DNA from: Bacteroidales bacterium
Lineage (GTDB): Bacteria; Bacteroidota; Bacteroidia; Bacteroidales; GCA-2748055
Direction of reading: 5' to 3'
Assembly (NCBI GenBank): GCA_016936975.1
Contig: JAFGWU010000082.1
Location: forward strand, 62,001 to 126,000
DNA: 64,000 nt
Shown here in pieces: positions 59,753 to 64,000 of this stretch. Both the position numbers and the translations under genes were made by a program. A model generated the notes under the pieces. The model was not told where the DNA came from and did not search any database. It saw only the letters and a list, made by a program, of their open reading frames with translations. Each line of letters begins with the position of its first letter. Position 1 is the first letter of the stretch.

Positions 59753-59895
59753 ATGTTTAAAGTTTGGGGGGATTGGTTAGGGGGATGCATTGCGCGGAGA
59801 TACAGGAAAAGCCCGGTTCTAACAAATCGCAGTTATTGCACAATAAGATAAGAGAGGTTCCTTTCGGCAAATACGCCAGTCAATTCGTGATTTTC

Positions 59896-61743
59896 ATGAT
59901 TAATAAATACAGATATACTTTGTCCGGCAGTTTGTTTATGTTAACCACATTTATGATGCTCGCCGGATGCAGTGGTTCCCGCAGCTATTCCATTGACGGT
60001 GAACGGATGACCTGGCACACCATTACCATTTCCTTTGAAGGTCTCCGGCTATCAGAAGAGGGCGACTCCAATCCGTTCCTCAACTACCGGCTCATGGTCG
60101 ATTTCATGCACGGTGATGACACCATTACCGTTCCCGGTTTTTTCGCTGCCGACGGTCGTGCAGCAAAGAGCGGCTCTTCAGCGGGGTCCGTCTGGCAGGT
60201 ACGTTTCAAGCCCTGGAAGGAAGGGGAGTGGCATTTTAAAGCCTCTTTCAGAAAGGGCCCGGACATCGCAATAAGTACCGATTCACGGGCGGGATCTGCC
60301 ACAGCCTTTGACGGTGCGTCCGGTCGATTTTTCATCGGACCTACCGATAAATCGGGCCGTGACTTCCGGGCACACGGCCGCCTCGAATATACAGGGGAGC
60401 GATACCTCCGTTTTGCCGAGTCGGGTGACTATTTCCTGAAAGGCGGCGCCGACAGTCCCGAAAATTTCCTGGCTTACCATGAGTTTGACGGAACATTATA
60501 CAATGGCAACAATCAGCGACGGATGGGCGAGGATCATCCCAATGCGGATTTGCACCATTACCGTTCCCATGTTCAGGACTGGAAATCCGGGGACCCGTTA
60601 TGGAGAGAGGATAAAGGTAAAGGGATTATCGGGGCACTAAATTACCTGGCATCGGAAGGGATGAACTCGGTCTACTTCCTTACAATGAATGTGGACGGTG
60701 ATGGAGAGGATGTTTGGCCTTGGACCTCACCGGAAGAGCGCTACCGGTTCGACTGTTCCAAACTCGACCAGTGGGAGATAGTGTTCAGCCACATGGAGCA
60801 GATGGGCATCATGATGCATATGGTCCTGCAGGAAACGGAGAACGAATGCCTTCTGGATTCAGGAAAACTCGGTCTCCAGCGCAAACTGTATCTTCGTGAG
60901 CTGATCGCCCGCTTCTCACACCACCTGGCCGTCACCTGGAACATCGGAGAGGAGAATGGCCCTGCATCCTGGACGCCATTGGGACAGACCGTTGCCGACC
61001 GGAAGGAAATGATGCGCTATATTCGGAATACCAATCCCTGGAACAGTTTCATTGTAGTGCATACCCATTCTGCCGATCCGGATCACTCTGCCTTGATTGA
61101 ACCGTTCCTGGGATTTGAGAATCTTGACGGGCCCTCCCTTCAGCTTCATAAGCCAGCTATCGTTCACAATTATACCAGGAAATGGATATCGCTTTCTGAA
61201 AAACAAGGAAAACAATGGGTGGTCTGCCTGGATGAAATCGGACCCTACTGGATGGGGGTAATGCCCGATAAAAATGATCCGTTACACGATACCATCCGCA
61301 GGGAAGTTCTATGGGGAAACCTGATGGCGGGTGGAGCAGGGGTGGAATGGTATTTCGGATACCGTTATGACCATGCCGACCTCAACTGCGAAGATTGGAG
61401 AAGCAGGGAACATATGTGGAAGCAGACCCGCATAGCTCTTGGTTTCTTCCGGGGGTATCTGCCCTTCCGGGAGATGAACGCTCATGACGAGCTGACGGAC
61501 AACGGTTACTGTCTTGCCTCCCCGGGAAAGATTTATGCCATCTACCTCCCTTACGGCGGAACCTGCTCTCTCAACCTCTCATCCCATCCCGACAGGTATG
61601 CAGTATTCTGGTTCAATCCCCGCAGGGAAGGCTCCCTTCTGCCGGGCACCATCACCACACTTCAGGGCGGAGCTGACATGCAGATAGGTTTACCCCCTGA
61701 AGATACCGACAGGGATTGGGTATGCCTCGTCAGAAGGCTCTGA
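59896..61743 (+). CDS. DUF5060-type glycosidase-like lipoprotein
   Basis: A 615-residue lipoprotein; from the ATG at 59896 the signal is MINKYRYTLSGSLFMLTTFMMLAGC. An N-terminal beta domain resembles DUF5060 (WHTITISFEG ... VWQVRFKPWKEGEWHFKASF), followed by a TIM-barrel-like domain with LKGGADSPENFLAYHEFDG, MNSVYFLTMNVDGDGEDVWPW, VTWNIGEENGP, and a C-terminal beta domain ending DTDRDWVCLVRRL. It resembles the group of putative collagenase or GH-like proteins of Bacteroidota. The glutamates of IGEENG and CLDEIGPYW are possible catalytic residues. Substrate unknown. The ORF track begins 44 residues earlier at a TTG without a signal. Confidence 0.85.
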   Translation: MINKYRYTLSGSLFMLTTFMMLAGCSGSRSYSIDGERMTWHTITISFEGLRLSEEGDSNPFLNYRLMVDFMHGDDTITVPGFFAADGRAAKSGSSAGSVWQVRFKPWKEGEWHFKASFRKGPDIAISTDSRAGSATAFDGASGRFFIGPTDKSGRDFRAHGRLEYTGERYLRFAESGDYFLKGGADSPENFLAYHEFDGTLYNGNNQRRMGEDHPNADLHHYRSHVQDWKSGDPLWREDKGKGIIGALNYLASEGMNSVYFLTMNVDGDGEDVWPWTSPEERYRFDCSKLDQWEIVFSHMEQMGIMMHMVLQETENECLLDSGKLGLQRKLYLRELIARFSHHLAVTWNIGEENGPASWTPLGQTVADRKEMMRYIRNTNPWNSFIVVHTHSADPDHSALIEPFLGFENLDGPSLQLHKPAIVHNYTRKWISLSEKQGKQWVVCLDEIGPYWMGVMPDKNDPLHDTIRREVLWGNLMAGGAGVEWYFGYRYDHADLNCEDWRSREHMWKQTRIALGFFRGYLPFREMNAHDELTDNGYCLASPGKIYAIYLPYGGTCSLNLSSHPDRYAVFWFNPRREGSLLPGTITTLQGGADMQIGLPPEDTDRDWVCLVRRL

Positions 61744-61750
61744 TTAAATA

Positions 61751-64000
61751 TCAAAGCTGTTCCAGGAGCAGTGCATTGAAAAGAAGCTTGAACGACGACT
61801 GGGTGGAGGCCCTGAACTGGGGATTGAATCCGTAAAGGACGAATTGTCCCTTTCCCTTCCTCATCCAGATCATGGCGGCTTTGTTCCCGACCTTTTCCTC
61901 ACCGGCAGCGTAACCGCTCAATAAAATATCCTTCTCGGGATAGGTCCCGATCACCCGTCGATCGGTATCGAACATCGGTATTCCGGTTCGGAATACCGGC
62001 CTGCCCCTTGAAAAAATTCCGATCTGTTCCGGCATCCCCAGTGTCAGCGGATGATCCTGCAGAATATTGAGCTTCATCAGGCTTCCGGGGATATACAATC
62101 CATCATTCCGGAGATTCTCAGAGATGTCACTGAAGGGCAGTTCAAACTCTTCCTCTTCATCCTTGCTTTTTTTGATCTTCAGGATTCCCTCAAAGAGGTT
62201 CGCCGACCGTCCCCATGCGATAATGATACCCCCCTTGTCCACAAAGGTCATCAGGTTCTCCAGTCCCTCTTTCTCCATACCCTTCACGTAATCGGGATGA
62301 TAACTGCTCATGGAATAATCATCCCCCGACTTTCGTTTGCCCGTCATCAGCACGTTCTTATCATTGTCGGGAAAAACAACCACATCAAAATCCGCTGCCA
62401 GGTCTGTTTCCTTGAAATCGCCCGGACGCAAAACTGTATAGGGAATGTGAAAACGGTCGAACAGAAAACGCGTCCATCCGGCATCCATGTCGTGGAACCA
62501 GGTTTCAACCAGGGCGATGCGGGGCATCACCAGGGGTTCCGACTGCATATCACTTTTATCTGTAACGGGGATGGCCCTGAAGGATATCTCCTCCATCACA
62601 GCGTTCCAGGATTCCTTGTCGGCAGGATCATAAAATGTGATAAAGCTACCGGCACCGACCGGTTTACCCCCGACCTCCATAGATTTCGTGAGCCGTTCCA
62701 CCTTTATTCCCTTGCCCGCGGCATTAAAAGCAGCACGGAAGGATTCATTGTAATTTACAGGAAAACAGACCGCATAGATCTCATCCTTCAGTGGCTCAGT
62801 CAGAGAATATTCATCCTCAATTTCAGACAGAACCGCTTCCAGTTCCGGGCTTTGCACATCGATCCCGTACGACTTCACCTGCCTGTGCAGGGGCAGGGAC
62901 CAGCTGGTAATATCATACGGCCTGATCAGCTCTCCTCCCGGCGTGTAGTGCCGTTCGGGGAACTCCTGCACCTCCATCACCTCCTTGATGAAAGATCTGA
63001 AAGGCTGTGCCAGGGGGATTACGACATCTCCGGCTTTGAATATCCTGCCTTCCAGAAGAATATCACCGGTCAATTCATAACACCGCACTCCGTGTTCTTT
63101 CATCAGGTTGACGATACCGGGCAGTTCTCCCTGGTCGTGCTGTTCAAGCGGCATAATATAGTAGTAAGGCGTAGCGGTTTTCCCTTTGTTAACCTCCTTC
63201 ACGCAGAGGGCATTTCGGAACCGGAGGATCTCTTCCCGGTGCAGGGAGGCGGTTTTCAGGATCGACATGGTGGTGGCAATCTCATATTCCACGATATCCC
63301 CCAGTCTCCACCAGCCCCCTTCCCAGGGCAGAAGCATGTTGGTGCTCTTTTTGTATTCGGCCAGTCCTTTCCCACCGGCCGAAAGCTCGGTGGGCTCCAC
63401 ATAAACCGGTGTAGCATCCCTGACGCTGGCCATCTCGGTAAGAAATCCAATTACATTCTTCCAGATACAGGTCTCCGTGGAACCGGGCCAGTAATCGTCA
63501 AACAAGTAGCGTTGTGTTACCCCTGCCAGGTTATCCCGGGTCAGGTCGTTCACCATGTTCTGTCCGAAAATCCCTGACCAGGTGAATATCCCCGCATCCA
63601 CATTCTCCGCTATCGGGTCATTGGTGGGAGGAACAAACAGGCGTGCTCCTGTAGAGCCCATCTGGTGTTTCTCCACCATCACCTGGGGAAACCAGGTAAG
63701 GTTATATATCGCCGCAATCGCTTTATTATCCTCCTGGGAAAGGGTCACAAAATCGCGGTTATTATCGTGACCGACATATTTGTGATAAACACCGGGCAGG
63801 GAAGCTCCCTCATACCGGGTGCCCTTATACTTATTATAATTCTTTACCACCATATCCATGCCGTCGGGATTGTGGCACGGCACCATCATAAAAACCACAT
63901 CATTGAGCCACCTGAGTTTTGCTGGATCATTGGTGGTAACCAAGTCATAGGCAATGAGCGGGGCCGACTGCGATGGGCCCACCTCGGTGGAGTGCATGGA
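61751..64000 (-). CDS. M14-family peptidase, N-terminus beyond window
   Basis: The frame is open to the right edge, so the N-terminus is missing. The zinc site is in HSTEVGPSQSAP (the H-x-x-E motif), followed by VPCHNPDGMDM and HDNNRDFVTLS with the substrate-binding arginine; EKHQMGSTGARLFVPP carries the third ligand region. After the peptidase domain there are beta-rich parts (about 300 residues) and a C-terminal glutamine-amidotransferase-like fold (DFDVVVFPDNDKNVL, GGIIIAWGRSANLFEG). This layout is the large exported M14 peptidase of Bacteroidota. The visible part has 749 residues. It is convergent with the DUF5060 gene. Confidence 0.92.
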   Translation of the reverse strand, partial: SMHSTEVGPSQSAPLIAYDLVTTNDPAKLRWLNDVVFMMVPCHNPDGMDMVVKNYNKYKGTRYEGASLPGVYHKYVGHDNNRDFVTLSQEDNKAIAAIYNLTWFPQVMVEKHQMGSTGARLFVPPTNDPIAENVDAGIFTWSGIFGQNMVNDLTRDNLAGVTQRYLFDDYWPGSTETCIWKNVIGFLTEMASVRDATPVYVEPTELSAGGKGLAEYKKSTNMLLPWEGGWWRLGDIVEYEIATTMSILKTASLHREEILRFRNALCVKEVNKGKTATPYYYIMPLEQHDQGELPGIVNLMKEHGVRCYELTGDILLEGRIFKAGDVVIPLAQPFRSFIKEVMEVQEFPERHYTPGGELIRPYDITSWSLPLHRQVKSYGIDVQSPELEAVLSEIEDEYSLTEPLKDEIYAVCFPVNYNESFRAAFNAAGKGIKVERLTKSMEVGGKPVGAGSFITFYDPADKESWNAVMEEISFRAIPVTDKSDMQSEPLVMPRIALVETWFHDMDAGWTRFLFDRFHIPYTVLRPGDFKETDLAADFDVVVFPDNDKNVLMTGKRKSGDDYSMSSYHPDYVKGMEKEGLENLMTFVDKGGIIIAWGRSANLFEGILKIKKSKDEEEEFELPFSDISENLRNDGLYIPGSLMKLNILQDHPLTLGMPEQIGIFSRGRPVFRTGIPMFDTDRRVIGTYPEKDILLSGYAAGEEKVGNKAAMIWMRKGKGQFVLYGFNPQFRASTQSSFKLLFNALLLEQL

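Overview
The window looks like a chromosomal segment from an anaerobic or facultatively anaerobic Bacteroidota bacterium, probably a Bacteroidales or Marinilabiliales-type organism. This is an inference from gldF/gldG, a type IX secretion sorting domain on a CotH protein, Bacteroidota-restricted families (DUF4251, DUF2490), long monomeric PurL, lipoprotein-rich glycoside hydrolases, and TAnnTTTG-type -7 promoter boxes. No phage, insertion sequence, integrase or CRISPR array was seen. Almost all genes are intact; only the two edge genes (ABC-F ATPase at the left, M14 peptidase at the right) are cut by the window.

Layout. 0-13 kb: an ABC-F ATPase fragment, RlmD, an AGCS symporter, DUF2461, tandem thioredoxins (cytoplasmic plus lipoprotein), endonuclease IV with an RtcB-family ligase, pyruvate kinase with an HD hydrolase, an M14 carboxypeptidase and an S37 peptidase. 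13-23 kb: a long minus-strand run from surE through a small membrane protein, lpxB, spoIID-like, gldF, gldG, DUF4340, dnaN, a DEDDh exonuclease, an FAH-family protein and an MBL hydrolase. 24-40 kb: NUDIX, pheT, GH95, macrodomain, DUF4251, acyl-CoA ligase, purL, a steroid-reductase-like membrane protein, a small lipoprotein and GH3. 40-50 kb: CorA, an SMP-30-like propeller, a large MscS channel, then a CotH kinase facing a minus-strand set DUF2490 / DUF4956 / VTC polyphosphate-polymerase-like / YwqK-like / two-repeat lipoprotein. 50-54 kb: nrfH, nrfA and a NapH-like ferredoxin for nitrite ammonification. 54-58 kb: an arabinan-degrading trio (GH51, GH43, GH51). 58-64 kb: guanine deaminase, a secreted esterase, tRNA-Thr(CGT), a DUF5060 glycosidase-like lipoprotein and the partial M14 peptidase.

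The most unusual signal lies between the genes. Many spacers carry short degenerate tandem arrays with a 7-nt period (units such as GGTTCCC, CTGCCTA/TAGGCAG, AGGCTCA, AGTCGTC-AGGCNNN), one 21-nt (3 x 7) array and one 8-nt array. These sit beside small palindromes that recur in several spacers. Several arrays or palindromes run into the 3' ends of coding sequences and supply the stop codon (pheT, DUF4340, acyl-CoA ligase, SMP-30-like, mscS), and one starts in phase at the 3' end of the tRNA. I know no published name for this in Bacteroidota; the nearest known analogue is the heptanucleotide STRR repeats of cyanobacteria. The second notable item is the CotH / VTC / DUF4956 neighbourhood, with CotH carrying a T9SS sorting domain. 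A third is a pair of overlapping, mutually exclusive inverted repeats just upstream of purL.

Starts were moved from the ORF-track positions where a signal peptide, family start or promoter box argued for it (surE, pheT, GH95, VTC protein, both arabinan-locus hydrolases, deaminase, DUF5060 protein and others). All family assignments are from motif recognition by eye; no database search was run.
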